Counted from the first letter of the stretch, positions 1 to 13,030 are shown. The stretch is 64,000 nt of DNA from Balaenoptera acutorostrata (GCF_949987535.1 NC_080067.1:60508405-60572404); one strand, 5' to 3'. Notes: generated from the sequence alone by a model not told the origin. Numbers and translations are program-made.

Positions 1-727
1 AAAGAAAAAAATAGGTAAATTGTTCATGGGGAAAATGGTAGAAAGTAAAAAGCTTCAGCTGGCTACAAGTGGCATCTTTCAAACACAGTCATAGTCTTAA
101 ATAGCTCAATGGACTTTTAGTCAATAAAATTAACAAGCTGCAACCAGAGTCCAAGCTTCAGTGCAGTATGCAAATGAAAGTTCAGGAAGCCAAGTGCTTC
201 TCAACCCGAGGACAGAGTTAGTAGAAGGAAAATGACAAAATGTGTAAGAAGGATTTGAAAGAGAAAGCTTTTTACTGTTTTTGTTTCTTCCCTATTTAAT
301 GTAAGGGCAAATAACTACAAAATCTTAGTTTTGAGAGATAAACCAAGCTGTAAGTTTAAAAAAAAATCTTCATATATGAAAATGATTTTTCCATGGCCAA
401 GAATTTGAACATTTCACATTACAGATAAAGATTTTTAGAAAACTATGATTCTAGATATGGAAACTATAATATAAACTGGCACAAGAAACATCTATTGATC
501 AAGCAAAGCTAAGTTTGTTAGACTTACTGCAGAAAGAGAGACCATAACTTCGACAATGTCACTGGTCTCTCAAAATGAGGAAACTAGAGGGATATCCACT
601 GGACTTGGGCCAGATTTTAAGGCAGATCTTCCAAGACAGAGAATGGTTGAAATTGGGCAATGTTTATAGTGAAAAACTTTGGTGTAGGGTACAGCAAAGC
701 TAAGGTCCGGAAACGAGGCTTGATGAT
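1..727. other. Unrecognised AT-rich sequence
   Basis: No open reading frame of note, no A-tail or target duplication, and no repeat family I recognise. It ends at the target duplication of the first L1. It is probably intergenic or intronic; old unrecognisable repeats cannot be excluded. Confidence 0.5.
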
Positions 728-740
728 CAAACTGTATGCT

Positions 741-1125
741 CTTTTTTTTTTTTTTTTACATCTTTATTGGAGTATAATTGTTTTACAATGGTGTGTTAGT
801 TTCTACTTTATCACAAAGTGACTCAGTTATACATACACAAATGTTCCCATATCTTGTCCCTCTTCCATCTCCCTCCCTCCCACACTCCCTATCCCACCTC
901 TCTAGGTGGTCACAAAGCACCGAGCTGATCTCCCTGTGCTATGCGGCTACTTCCCACTACCTATCTATTTTACATTTGGTAGTGTATATAAGTCCATGCC
1001 ACTCTCTCACCCTGTCACATCTTACCCTTCCCCCTCCCCGTGTCCTCAAGTCCATTCTCTAGTAGCTCTGCATCTTTATTCCCATCTTACCCTAGGTTCT
1101 TCATGACCTTTTTGTTTTTTTTTTT
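741..1125 (-). other. L1-A 3' UTR with G-rich tract
   Basis: This is the region between the ORF2 stop and the A-tail. On the L1 sense strand it contains a purine-rich stretch (complement of about 867-897) with several runs of three Gs spaced by short linkers, a potential G-quadruplex. G-rich 3' UTR tracts are a known feature of mammalian L1s. The 3' UTR sequence differs from that of the other L1 copies in this window. A polyadenylation signal AATAAA lies just before the tail (complement of TTTATT at about 765-770). Confidence 0.8.
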
Positions 1126-4100
1126 TTAGATTCCATATATATGTGTTAGCATACTGTACTTGTTTTTCTGTTTCTGACTTACTTCACTCTGCATGACAGA
1201 CTCAGGGTCCATCCAGCTCACCATAAATAACTCAATTTCGTTTGTTTTTATGGCTGAGTAATATTCTGTTGTATATATGTGCCACATCTTCTTTACCCAT
1301 TCATCTGTCGATGGACACTTAGGTTGATTCCATGCCCTGGCTCTTATAAACAGAACTGCAATGAACATTGTGGTCCATGACTCCATTTGAATTATGGTTT
1401 TCTCAGGGTACATGCCCAGTAGTGGGATTGCTGGCTTGTACGGTAGTTCTATTTTTAGTTTTTTAAGGAACCCCCATACTGTTCTCCATAGTGGCTATAT
1501 CAATTTACATTCCCACCAACAGTGCAAGAGGGTTCCCATTCTCCACACCCTCTCCAGCATTTATTGTTTCTAGATTTTTTGATGATGGCCATTCTGACTG
1601 CTGTGAGATGATATCTCATTGTAGTTTTCCTTTGCATTTCTCTAATGATTAATGATGTTGAGCATTCTTTTATGTGTCTGTTGGCAATCTGTATATCTTC
1701 TTTGGGGAAATGTCTATTTAGGTCTTCTGCCCATTTTTGGATTGGGTTGTTTGTTTTTTTGATATTGAGCTGCATGAGCTGCTTGTAAATGTTGGACATT
1801 AATCCTTTGTCAGTTGCTTCATTTGCAAATATTTTCTCCCATTCTGAGGGTTGTCTTTTAGTCTTGTTTATGGTTTCCTTTGCTGTGCAAAAGCTTTTAA
1901 GTTTCATTAGGTCCCATTGGTTTATTTTTGTTTTTATTTCCATCTCTCTAGGAGGTGGGTCAAAAAGGATCCTGCTGTGATTTATGTCATAGAGTGTTCT
2001 GCCTATGTTTTCCTCTAAGAGTTTGATAGTGTCTGGCCTTACATTTAGGTCTTTAAGCCATTTTGAGTTTATTTTTGTGTATGGTGTTAGGGAGTGTTCT
2101 AATTTCATTCTTTTACATGGAGCTGTCCAGTTTTCCCAGGACCACTTAATGAAGAGGCTGTCTTTTCTCCACTGTATATTCTTGTCTCCTTTATCAAATA
2201 TAAGGTGACTATATGTGTGTGGGTTTATCTCTGGGCTTTCTATCCTGTAACATTGATGTATATTTCTGTTTGTGTGCCAGTACCATACTGTCTTCCTAAC
2301 TGTAGCTTTGCAGTATAGTCTGAAGTCAGGGAGTCTGATTCCTCCAGCTCCATTTTTCTTTCTCAAGATTGCTTTGGCTATTCGGGGTCTTTTGTGTTTT
2401 CCATGTAAATTGTGAAATTTTTTGTTCTAGTTCTGTGAAAAATGCCAGTGGTAGTTTGAGAGGGATTGCATTGAATCTGTAGATTGCTTTGGGTAGTAGA
2501 GTCATTTTCACAATGTTGACCCTTCCAATCCAAGAACATGATATATCTCTCCATCTGTTTGTATCATCTTTAATTTCTTTCATCAGTGTCTTATAGTTTT
2601 CTGCATACAGGTTTTTGTCTCCTTAGGTAGGTTTATTCCTAGGCATTTTATTCTTTTTGTTGCAATGGTAAATGGAAGTGTTTCCTCAATTTCTCTTTCA
2701 GATTTTTCATCATTAGTGTATAGGAATGCAAGAGATTTCTGTGCATTAATTTTGCATCCTGCTACTGTACCAAATTTATTAATTAGCTCCAGTAGTTTTC
2801 TGGTGGCATATTTAGGATTCTCTATGTATAGTGTCAAGTCATCTGCAAACAGTAACAGCTTTACTTCTTTCTGATTTGGATTCCTTTTATTTCTTTTTCT
2901 TCTCTGATTGCTGTGGCTAAAACTTCCAAAACTATGTTGAATAATAGTGGTAAGAGTGGACAACATTGTCTTGTCCCTGATCTTAGTGGAAATGGTTTCA
3001 GTTTTTCACCACTGAGGATGATGTTGGCTGTGGGTTTGTCATATATGGCCTTTATTATGTTCAGGTAAGTTCCCTCTATGCCTACTTTCTGGAGGTTTTT
3101 TATCATAAATGGGTGGTGAATTTTCTCAAAAGGTTTTTCTGCATCTATTTAGATGATCATATAGTTTTTCTGTTTCAATTTGTTAATATGGTGTATCACA
3201 CTGATTGACTTGCGTATATTGAAGAATCCTTGCATTCCTGGGATCAACCCCACTTGATCATGGTGCATGATCCTTTTAATGGATTTAATGAGCTGCTGGA
3301 TTCTGTTTCCTAGTATTCTGTTGAGGATTTTTGCATCTATGTTCATCAGTGATATTGGCCTGTAGTTTTCTCCCTGTGTGACATCTTTTTCTGGTTTTGG
3401 TATCATGGTGATGGTGGCCTCATAGAATGAGTTTGGGAGTGTCCGTCCCTCTGCTATATTTTGGAAGAGTTTGAGAAGGATAGGTGTTATCTCTTCTCTA
3501 AATGTTTGATAGAATTCGCCTGTGAAGCCATCTGGTCCTGGGCTTTTGTTTGTTGGAAGATTTTTAATCACAGTTTCAATTTCAGTTCTTGTGATTGGTC
3601 TGTACATATTTTCAATTTCTTCCTGGTTCAGTCTCAGAAGGTTGTGCGTTTCTAAGAATTTGTCCATTTCTTCCAGGTTGTTCATTTTATTGGCATATAG
3701 TTGCTTGTAGTAATCTCTCACGATTCTTTGTATTTCTGCAGTGTCAGTTGTTACTTCTCCATTTTCATTTCTAATTCTATTGATTTGAGTCTTCTCCCTT
3801 TTTTCTTGATGAGTCTGGATAATGGTTTATCAATTTTGTTTATCTTCTCAAAGAACCAACTTTTAGTTTTACTGATCTTTGCTATCGTTTCCTTCATTTC
3901 TTTTTCATTTTTTTCTGATCTGACCTTTATGATTTCTTTCCTTCTGCTAACTTTGGGGTTTTTTTGTTCTTCTTTCTCTAATTGCTTTAGGTGTAAAGTT
4001 AGGTTGTTTATTTGAGATGTTTCTTGTTTCTTAAGGTAGGATTCTATTTCTATAAACTTCCCTCTTAGAACTGCTTTTGCTGCATCCCATAGGTTTTGGG

Positions 4101-4945
4101 TTGCTGTGTTTTCATCATCATTTGTTTCTAGGTATTTTTTGATTTCCTCTTTGATTTCCTCAGTGATCTCTTAGTTATTGAGTAGTGTATTGTTTAGCCT
4201 CCATGTGTTTGTATTTTTTACAGATTTTTTCCTGTAATTGATATCTAGTCTCATAGCATTGTGGTCAGAAAAGATACTTGATACGATTTCAATTTTCTTA
4301 AATTTACCAAGGCTTGATTTGTGACCCAAGACATGATCTATCCTCGAGAATGTTCCATGAGCACTTGAGAAGAAAGTGTATTCTGTTGTTTTTGGATGGA
4401 ATGTCCTATAAATATCAATTAAGTCCATCTTGTTTAATGTATCATTTAAAGCTTGTGTTTCCTTATTTATTTTCAATTTGAATGATCTGTCCATTGGTGA
4501 AAGTGGGGTGTTAAAGTCCCCTACTCTGATTGTGTTGTTGTCGATTTCCCCTTTTATGGCTGTTAGTATTTGCCTTATGTATTGAGGTGCTCCTATGTTG
4601 GGTGCATAAATATTTACAATTGTTATATCTTCTTCTCGGATTGACCCCTTGATCATTATGTAGTGTCCTTCTTTGTCTCTTGTAATCATCTTTGTTTAAA
4701 GTCTATTTTGTCTGTTATGAGAATTGCTACTCCAACTTTCTTTTGATTTCCATTTGCATGGAATATCTTTTTCCATCCCCTCACTTTCAGTCTGTATGTG
4801 TCCCTAGGTCTGAAGTGGGTCTCTTGTAGACAGCGTATATATGGGCCTTATTTTTGTATCCATTCAGCCAGTCTATGTCTTTTGATTGGAGCATTTAATC
4901 CATTTACATTTAAGGTAATTATCGATATGTATGTTCCTATTACCA
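1126..4945 (-). pseudogene. L1-A ORF2 (endonuclease/reverse transcriptase), broken
   Basis: ORF2p of LINE-1 nicks target DNA and reverse-transcribes L1 RNA there. The start ATG is at 4943-4945 and the usual end at 1126, about 1,273 codons, the normal length. An endonuclease piece (4171-4689) has GDFN and, near its end, an intact SDH catalytic motif. A reverse transcriptase piece (3149-3721) has the SPGPDGF and RPISLMN blocks. The catalytic FADD is present in the piece at 2583-2966. The C-terminal part lies at 1500-2366 and 1126-1413. The frame changes at least six times. In-frame stops include TAA about codon 33, TAA at about 4171 and TAA at about 3149. It is non-functional. Confidence 0.95.
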
Positions 4946-5004
4946 TTTTCTTAATTGTTTTGGGTTTGTTATTGTAGGTCTTTTCCTTCTCTTGTGTTTG
5001 CTGC

Positions 5005-5895
5005 CTAGAGAAGTTCCTTTAGCATTTGTTTTAAAGCTGGTTTGGTGGTGCTGAATTCTCTTAACATTTGCTTGTCTGTAAAGGTTTTAATTTCTATGTC
5101 GAATCTGAATGAAATCCTTGCTGGGTAGAGTAATCTTGGTTGTAGGTTTTTCCCTTTCATCACTTTAAATATGTCCTGCCACTCCCTTCTGGCTTGCAGA
5201 GTTTCTGCTGAATGATCAGCTGTTAACCTTATGGGGATTCCCTTGTATATTATTTGTTGTTTTTCCCTTGCTACTTTTAATATTTTTTCTTTGTTTTTAG
5301 TTTTTGATAGTTTGATTAATATGTGCCTTGGCATGTTTCTCCTTGGATTTATCCTGTATGGGACTCTCTGTGCTTCCTGGACTTGATTAACTATTTCCTT
5401 TTCCATATTAGGGAAGTTTTCACCTATAATCTCTTCAAATATTTTCTCAGTCCCTTTCTTTTTCTCTTCTTCTAGGATCTCTATAATTCACATGTTGATG
5501 TGTTTAATGTTATCCCAGAGGTCTTTGAGACTGTCCTCAATTCTTTTCATTCTTTTTACTTTATTCTGCTCTGCAGTAGTTATTTCCACTATTTTATCTT
5601 CCAGGTCACTTATCCATTCTTCTGCCTCAGTGATTCTGCTATTGATCCCTTCTAGAGAATTTTTAATTTCATTTATTGTGTTGTTCATCACTGTTTGTTT
5701 GCTCTTTAGTTCTTCTAGGTCCTTGTTAAACTTTTCTTGTATTTTCTCCATTCTATTTCCAAGATTTTGGATCATCGTTACTATCATTATTCTGAATTCT
5801 TTTTCAGGTAGACTGCCTATTTCCTCTTCATTTGTTAGGTCTGGTGGGTTTTTGCCTTGCTCCTTCATCTGCTGTGTGTTTCTCTGTCTTCTCAT
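5005..5895 (-). pseudogene. L1-A ORF1 (RNA-binding protein), one internal stop
   Basis: ORF1p is the trimeric nucleic-acid chaperone of the L1 particle. The frame runs from ATG at 5895 to the stop at 5005, 296 codons, with one in-frame TGA at 5488-5490. The frame is otherwise continuous. Residues about 45-125 are charged and heptad-like (coiled coil). Residues from about 165 hold the conserved YRINPRRNMPRHI block and the C-terminal domain with LQARREWQDIF and LLYPARISF. In L1-B the matching codon is CGC in the RIIGVPEG motif, so the stop probably arose by C-to-T change at a CpG. An N-terminal fragment of 135 residues could still be translated; the RNA-binding half would need a restart. Confidence 0.93.
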
Positions 5896-7937
5896 TTTGC
5901 TTTACTTACTGCATTTGAAGTCTACTTTTCCCAGGCTGCAGGTTTGTAGTTACCGTTGTTTTCGGTGTCTGTCCCCAGTGGCTAAGGTTGGTTCAGTGGC
6001 TTGTGTAGGCTTCTGGTGGAGGGGACTAGTGCCTGTGTTCTGGTGGATGAGGCTGGATCTTGTCTTTCTGGTGGGCAGGTCCACGTCTGGTGGTGTGTTT
6101 TGGGGTGTCTGTGGCCTTATTATGATTTTAGGCAGCCTCTCTGCTAATGGATGGCGTTGTGTTCCTGTCTTGCTAGTTGTTTGGCATAGGCTGTCCAGCA
6201 CCGTAGCTTGCTGGTCCTTGAGTGAAGCTGGGTCTTGGTGTCGAGATGGAGATCTCTGGGAGATTTTCGCCGTTTGATATTACGTGGAGCTGGGAGGTCT
6301 CTCATGGACCAGTGTCCTGAATGTGGCTCTCCCACCTCAGAGGCACAGCCCCGATGCCTGGATGGAGCACCAAGAGCAGCCTTTCATCCACATGGCTCAG
6401 AATAAAAGGGAGTAAAAAAGCAAGCAAGAAATAAAAAGATAAAATAAAATTAAATTAAATTAAATTAAAATAAAAAATAATTATTAAAAAATTTAAAAAG
6501 TAATTAAAAAAAGAAGGAAAGAAAGAAGAAAGCAATGAAACCAAAAACAAATCCACCAATGATAACAAGCACTAAAACTATACAAAAAAAAGAAAAAAAA
6601 AGGACAGACAGAACACTAGGACAATGGTAAAAGCAAAGCTATACAGACAAAATCACACACAGCAGCATACACATACACACTCACAAAAAGAGAAGAAGTG
6701 AAAAATATATATATATCGTTGCTCCTGAAGTCCACCTCCTCAATTTGGGATGATTCGTCGTCTATTCAGGTATTCCACAGATGCAGCGTACATCAAGTTG
6801 ATTGCGGAGCTTTAATCCACTACTTCTGAGGCTGCTGGGAGAGATTTCCCTTTCTCTTCTTTGTTTGCACAGCTCCTGGGGTTCGGTTTTGGATTTGGAC
6901 TCGCCTCTGCGTGTAGGTCGCCTGAGGGTGTCTGTTCCCGCCCAGACAGGATGGGGTTAAAGGAGCAGCTGCTTTGGGGGCTCTGGCTCCCTCAGGCCGG
7001 GGGGAGGGAGGGGTACGGATGCGGGGAGAGCCTGCAGCGGCAGAGGCCGGCATAACGTTGTACCAGCCTGAGGTGCACCGTGCATTCTCCCGGGGAAGTT
7101 GTCCCTGGATCACGGGACCCTGGCAGTGGCGGGCTGCACAGGCTCCCGGGAGGGGCCATGTGGATAGTGACCTGTGCTTGCACACAGGCTTCTTGGTGGC
7201 GGCAGCAGCCACCTTAGCGTCTCATGCCCATCTCTGGGGTCTGCGCTGATAGCCGAGGCTCGTGCCCGTCTCTGGAGCTCCTTTAAGCAGCGCTCTTAAT
7301 CCCGTCTCCTCGCACCGGGAAACAAAGAGGCAAGAAAAAGTCTCTCGCCTCTTCGGCAGCTCCAGACCTTTTCCCGGACTCCCTCCCGGCTAGCTGTGGT
7401 GCACTAGCCCCCTTCAGGCTGTGTTCACGCCGCCAACCCCAGTCCTCTCCCGGGGATCCGACCTCCGAAGCCCGAGCCTCAGCTCCCAGCCCCCGCCCGC
7501 CCCGGCGGGTGAGCTGACAAGCCTCTCGGGCTGGTGAGTGCTGCTTGGCACCGATCCTCTGTGCAGGAATCTCTCCGCTTTGCCCTCTGCACCCCTGTTG
7601 CTGCGCTCTCCTCCGTGGCTCCGAAGCTCCCTCCTCCACCCCACAGTCTCCGCCCGCGAAGGGGCTTCCTAGTGTGTGGAAACCTTTCCTCTTTCACAGC
7701 TCCCTCCCACTGGTGCAGGTCCCGTCCCTATTCTTTTGTCTCTGTTTTTTCTTTTTTCTTTTGCCCTACCCAGGTACATGGGGAGTTTCTTGCCTTTTGG
7801 GAGGTCTGAGGTCTTCTGCCAGCGTTCAGTAAGTGTTCTGGTAGGAGCTGTTCCACATGGAGATGTATTTCTGATGTATTTGTGGGGAGGAAGGTGATCT
7901 CCACGTCTTACTCTTCCGCCATCTTGAAGCTCCCCCC
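5896..7937 (-). promoter_or_regulatory. L1-A 5' UTR / internal promoter region
   Basis: About 2 kb lies upstream of ORF1 on the L1 sense strand. The distal part (about 6,850-7,730) is GC-rich with many CpGs and looks like a CpG island inside AT-rich DNA. The middle (about 6,385-6,720) is a low-complexity A/T-rich tract. L1 5' UTRs carry an internal Pol II promoter; that role is inferred here from position. No tandem monomers were visible. Short ORFs on both strands of this segment look incidental. Confidence 0.8.
7918..7926 (-). promoter_or_regulatory. YY1-like site at the L1-A 5' end
   Basis: The L1 sense strand reads CAAGATGGC about 12 bases from the 5' terminus, inside GCTTCAAGATGGCGGAAG. 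It matches the YY1 core (complement of GCCATCTTG). Human L1 has the same motif at nearly the same distance from its start, where YY1 positions transcription initiation. Function here is inferred from sequence and position. Confidence 0.7.
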
Positions 7938-7950
7938 CAGACTGTATGCT

Positions 7951-10049
7951 TTTTAAATTGGTTTACTGTCTTATCTTTCAGGAGAAAGTATTTCCTGAAG
8001 CAACTGGCTAAGTTACTTTTTCCTAGCTCCAGTGTTATTTTGCACAGACAATGAAAAGTGTGTTTGGTCTCTGAATTTTTAGCACACAGACACAAAATTA
8101 TGTTGGCTGCAGTTTCGTCTTCCCAAAATGTATATACCTCATTTCTACAAAATTCCTATGGTAGGAATCAGAACTGCTTTGACCTTAGATATCTCTGACT
8201 TTTCTGCTACCTTGATGAAATTCTTTAGATATCCCTAAAAAGCAACCCACCTCCTTATTCAACCTTCTTCTTGCTATACCACCTAAGACATCAAAGGGAT
8301 TTTAGTCTTTAAGACTTAAGTCATGGAAAATACAACAGAGCCCTTAATTCTTAGCATCCCACTTTGCATGAATCATCCAAACAATTATATACCTAGTCTA
8401 CCAAATAGAGTACTGAGAATAAAAATATTTTATTGAAGTAGGGAATTTTTATGTTATAAATTATATACAGGTTAGACGTATGGCATATTTAGAATCTGAC
8501 TTTACCCAGTTTAGCAGATTAATTTGGTTTCTCTCTTAGGAATTGATATTTATAACTGAAAAGAAACTTGGAGAATACCTAATTCAAATTCCTTCATTTA
8601 TTTCCTCTTAATATGAGGAAATAAATAAATATAAGGAAGAACTGACATCTGCCTAAAGTCATACAGATACCTAGCTTTTTTTAGATGCCAGAATTTAGAG
8701 AGATTTCATTTTCCCTTCTACATGCTCTCACTCTGCTTCAGTTTATCTTTCTCTCCCACAGGCCCATGTCTCTGAGGAAAGAATGTCTCTACTTGCTGGC
8801 ACTATACCCTATTGAAGTTGTTCTTTCCAGCAACCCGTGACGACATCATACTTCATCTTTTCCCTCTGTGTCCTATCCCCTGAAATCTCATGAGCAAACC
8901 TATACGCAGCCATCCCTCCCAGGAAAGCGTCCTCCACTCTTAATTGGACATTATTAAGTCCCTGCCTAAGCTATTGGTTCATCCTTGGGACTCAGATATA
9001 TCACAGCATGGTTAAGCAGTGGTGGGACACCCTGCCAGGTATCCACCTGCTTGAGGGGCTGAAGGTAATTCTGGAGAACAACACATCTTAAAAAGAAAAG
9101 TGAAACATCAAGTATGGCTTGACAACAAGACTGAATTCATCAAAAAAAAAAAAAAAAGGAAATTATGATCACACTTGGATTTGTCCCAGCCAAGATCACC
9201 ATGGACACATTTGAAACTTAGGGAGAAGAAAAGCTAAAATAACTCTTTTTAACTAATATAATGCTAAGTCACTATGAGGCTAAGAGGAACATATAAGCAG
9301 GATGATGAAAGACCTTTGCACATCAGGACTGCAACTTGCAAGTGGCACTGACGACAAGAAGATACAGTGCTGATAGCTTTGGAGAGGACCCGGAGCACAC
9401 CACTGGTGCTGGCACTCATGCTGGGCATCAACAGGAGAGACAACAGCAAACCTCATTAGCATGCATCACCAGTAGGATCTATAAGAGCAGAGGATTACAC
9501 TGCATAATAACCAAGAGAACCTGGCTTACACACACATAAAAAGCTTACCGAGTTAGACCTTAGGAGTCTTGGAGATTCCACAAGGAGCAAGTCAGACTAC
9601 ACCCAGAACAGTGCTACTGATTAGTTTTCCCTGGGGCTCTGGGCCTGAGAAAATAATTTTCCATCTGATTTCTTTCACTTTGCTCTAGCTCAAATCCAAA
9701 TCAATGTTTTTAAACTTTACAACTCATCCATTCAGCAATTTCTTTGTCCTACTTCTTTTCTATTTTCATTCCATTTATTTCTGATCAATTACAAAGTGAA
9801 CATTTATAAAATTAATTTTTAATATATTTAAGATACCACTTGACTGATGCAAAGAAACTAAAGAGGACATGCAATTATGATATATGTTCATTTTAATGAG
9901 GGATATTCATTCATTAAACAATCTACCATTTGTTAATGTGCTCTGCTTCTCCTGAAATACCTGCTCAACTTCACAGATATTCTATACTCAAATGCCTGTT
10001 TGGACAGATTAGTGGGAAAAGTCATTATTAGATAAGAAATAAATTTATT
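7951..10049. other. Unique-looking intergenic sequence
   Basis: No convincing gene. It includes a short A run at about 9141-9157. Small ORFs of 60-90 residues show no recognisable domain and overlap on opposite strands at 9264-9539. Part of 8540-8700 resembles eroded mammalian repeat sequence but could not be placed. Confidence 0.4.
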
Positions 10050-10450
10050 TTCTCTTTGCTTCAGGCATTCTCATAAACCAGTTTCTCTGGGCAAAATCTC
10101 TCCTATCAACATAGTAGATTGTTCACCTGGGCAAATAGTTAACACAAAAGTTTATTTAACAAACCTTGACTAGGACCATCATCTTACTCTGTCTACCAAT
10201 CCTAAATTATATATTACATCACAAACTCCATCCAGTCTCCATCAGTTCCCTTCCTTGAAAATCCCATCATAAAATCCTTGAGCGTAGCCCCTAAAGTTGT
10301 GTAAACATTTTTCCTTGATGTCTCACTTCTGAAAAACTACTAAGACTGCTCAGGTAGTACTCTCCCTTACTGCAGTACGTCTAAGAAAATTAACCCTCTT
10401 TGACTGACAAATTTTAGTAGTCACTTAAGGAGTCAGCAGTGAGGATCTTA
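10050..10450 (+). repeat. LTR-like repeat, copy 1 (diverged)
   Basis: By eye this aligns over its length with 12600-13030 in the same orientation. Shared blocks include CTCTTTGCTTCAG, TTGNTCACCTGG, GTCNACCAANCNTAA and a late CTTACTNCAG ... TTTTNGTNNTC block. The two copies lie about 2.5 kb apart, so they could be the two LTRs of an eroded endogenous retrovirus or two separate solo LTRs. Ends are approximate, and no clear primer-binding site was seen after it. Family not assigned. Confidence 0.5.
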
Positions 10451-12599
10451 GATGTGCTCCTGAGATCCAGCTGAGATTCCACCACCACTGCTATGCCCAC
10501 TGTAGCTCAAGACCCCTCACTTGGAAACAGCACGCCTCCCTTCCAGCTGTGAAGGGGAAGTAAACCTGATGTGGAGTCTGAGCTCTTATTTCTTTTCTTT
10601 GAGTCCTCAAATTCTGAGTTTATTTTATCTCTTAGAAATGAGGAACTCCGTATAGATAATTCTTTAATTATCTACTGAAGCTTTAAAACATGTTTTCTTA
10701 GTAGAAATCTGCTTAGTTGTTGATAGCACTATTGAGTGTCTTTATCTGTCCTCACCATCTTTTGTGGGCAGTCTATGTGGGGAAGTTCATAGGGAAGAGA
10801 ATAGATAAGTCCATCTCTCAGTCAGACTCCAAAGGTTCAGAAGGTCAGAAGGACTCATCACACTGGTGTCATTATAGGACAAACACCTTGGGTCACCTAC
10901 CAATATCTTACAAAAACCTTCCTCCATCTTGTCTTGCTTTGTTCGTGAGAGCACGGTTCTGAAAAAGGTCTCTTCTTGAAACAGTCCATCAACAAAGAAA
11001 TGCCCATTCATCAATCTCCGATTAGAGAGAGCCAACTATTAATTTGCGGGGTCCAAGACACAAAGTGCAACAGCAACTTATTCTACCAACCATTGCCAGA
11101 CACCCACTGAGTGCCTCTCAATGTAATTTAATATACCCTCTGGCCAGATCTCTGTTTCTTACATGGTTTTGCACAAATTCCAGTGCTTATCTTTCTAAGT
11201 TGCATAACTGCACTGAAGATAATTAAGAATTATAATGGATAATGGATATATGGGAGAATTTTTAATATTAGCAAACTTGTTCATAACAGTGGCACCATAA
11301 AGCAAATAGGGAGTAAAATTGAAAATACCCATTGAATGAATTTTTCTTTGTAGGAAGAACTCCCCAAACAAATTCATATTCCAAAACTATTTCCTGAAAC
11401 GAGTTCTTAGCCAAGACACAAGGAAAATGTAAATATTCAAATGTATCTATTTTCGATCTCCCGAAGCACAACTTGAACCTAACAGCCTTTATCCCACTTG
11501 TCTTCTTCCCCTCTCCTGTGCTTCTCCAGTACCCTCTGCTCCTTCCTCTCTTTATGACCCAGTTTCTTTCCATTCTGGACAGTCATAAATCCCCAAAGCT
11601 CAATTGCCTCTCAAAGTTAAGTTCACTTTAAACAGGGCAAATCCCTGTTCTGGCATTAGCACTCATGTTGAACATCAATATAAGCTGTTATACATGTATT
11701 ACTCCTACCCCTATTACGTTTTATAAGTAACAAAATATTTTTTTAAAGCCTTATATTTTAGTATGCTTAATTACACTTCTTTCTAGATTTTTGAACAAGA
11801 GGCTTCACATTTTTATTTTCTACTGGGTCCCACAAATTATACTGCCAGCTTCCATGATATAGTGCAAAGTGTAGCAAGAAAAGATGTCAATATATCCATA
11901 GAATTCCTCCTTTGCAATTTACATAAAATTATACAGAAAGTGGATGAAAATAGACCAATTTAGATAAGATTCTAGTTTTTCTTTTAACTGAAAACATGTG
12001 CATCTTAGGGGAAGAATGTTTTACTGATATCACTACAGACTTCTCTGTATAAAAACAAACAAAAAAGCAAAGAAGTGATGAAGAATTAAGTCATTTGGCT
12101 TATACCCCCATAGCTCTTTCTGTCAGCAATTCTGATTGGGAAAAAGTTTTGTTCTCTTCATTTAAATGACCACTCTTGTCTTCTGGATTAGAAGTAGACT
12201 ACAAATTCTGATCATAAATATCCTCTTAGTATTTGCCTATTTGTAATTCTCAAAGGTGAGATCTCTAGAGGTTTAAATGCCATTGTGCCATTGCAGTCCA
12301 ATCAAATGATTCTGAAAATAGTCATCCAACAAAAAGAGCAGGAAAACTTGATAGAGGTTGAAATCGCCACCACTGGAAAACTGATACACGATCATCATCC
12401 CTTAAACAGTGGTTGCAGATCTGTACTGATCACTTCCTCAGCTCAGGCTGAAGAATGATCCTGGGGAACAGGAAGCAAGGGTTGAAAACTGAGACCACCT
12501 ACATCCACTTAAATTAACTATTAGGACAGAGAACTGGGGTCACTTGTGTCAACATGACTTAACTATATGTTCTAGGAAATTCTTACCCAGGAATGTAAG
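10451..12599. other. Sequence between the two LTR-like copies
   Basis: Frames of 80-101 residues are present (for example 11268-11573 on minus and 10717-10962 on plus). None shows a gag, protease, polymerase or envelope motif that I recognise. If this is proviral interior it is eroded beyond recognition; it may equally be host DNA between two solo LTRs. Confidence 0.35.
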
Positions 12600-13030
12600 C
12601 CAGTAGACCAATAAATAATGTAGCTCTTTGCTTCAGAAAATTCCTGCAACCAATCTGTCTGGAAAAATAGTTTGCTCATCTGGGAAAACAGCTCTCCCTT
12701 CAAGACCATATATTGCTCACCTGGCAAACGGCTTGCACATCAAACAGCAGTTTACTTATTAAGACTCGCTCGAGCACTCTCACCTCGCTGTGTCCACCAA
12801 CCTTAACTTATTATGCCACTAAACTTGCTCAGTCCAAATCAGTGTTCTGCCTGGAAGATCCTAAACCACTTGAGGCAGACTGCATAACTTTAGAATTATC
12901 TTTTCCTTGCATTGCTTTTGAGACTCTGTTAGGGAGACTGTTATGCAGGTGTTTGTTCTTACTTCAGAAGGGCTAATAAACTTAGCTTTGCTTAACCAGT
13001 AGATTTTTTTGGTGATCTCTTAAGCAGTTG
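12600..13030 (+). repeat. LTR-like repeat, copy 2 (diverged)
   Basis: Direct-orientation partner of 10050-10450. Near its end it carries AATAAA (in CTAATAAACTTAGC at about 12970), which could be an LTR polyadenylation signal. A 87-residue frame at 12713-12976 lies wholly inside and is probably incidental. Confidence 0.5.

Larger units (their letters stand above)
728..7950 (-). mobile_element. L1-A: full-length LINE-1 with target-site duplications
   Basis: A complete L1 in reverse orientation, about 7.2 kb (741-7937). The A-tail is seen as a T run at 742-757. Next, reading upwards, come a 3' UTR, ORF2 (1126-4945), ORF1 (5005-5895), and a long 5' UTR ending in a G run at about 7932-7937. The flanks CAAACTGTATGCT (728-740) and CAGACTGTATGCT (7938-7950) match at 12 of 13 bases, as expected for target-primed insertion. 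Because the 5' UTR is complete, this copy was probably inserted full length and decayed afterwards. ORF2 is broken many times and ORF1 once, so it cannot move itself now. The recognisable but eroded ORFs suggest moderate age. Confidence 0.95.

Noticed and set aside
5492..6277. 261-residue plus-strand frame
   Set aside because: It is the antisense of L1-A ORF1 and its 5' UTR. The Leu/Ser-rich start mirrors the Lys/Glu coiled-coil codons.
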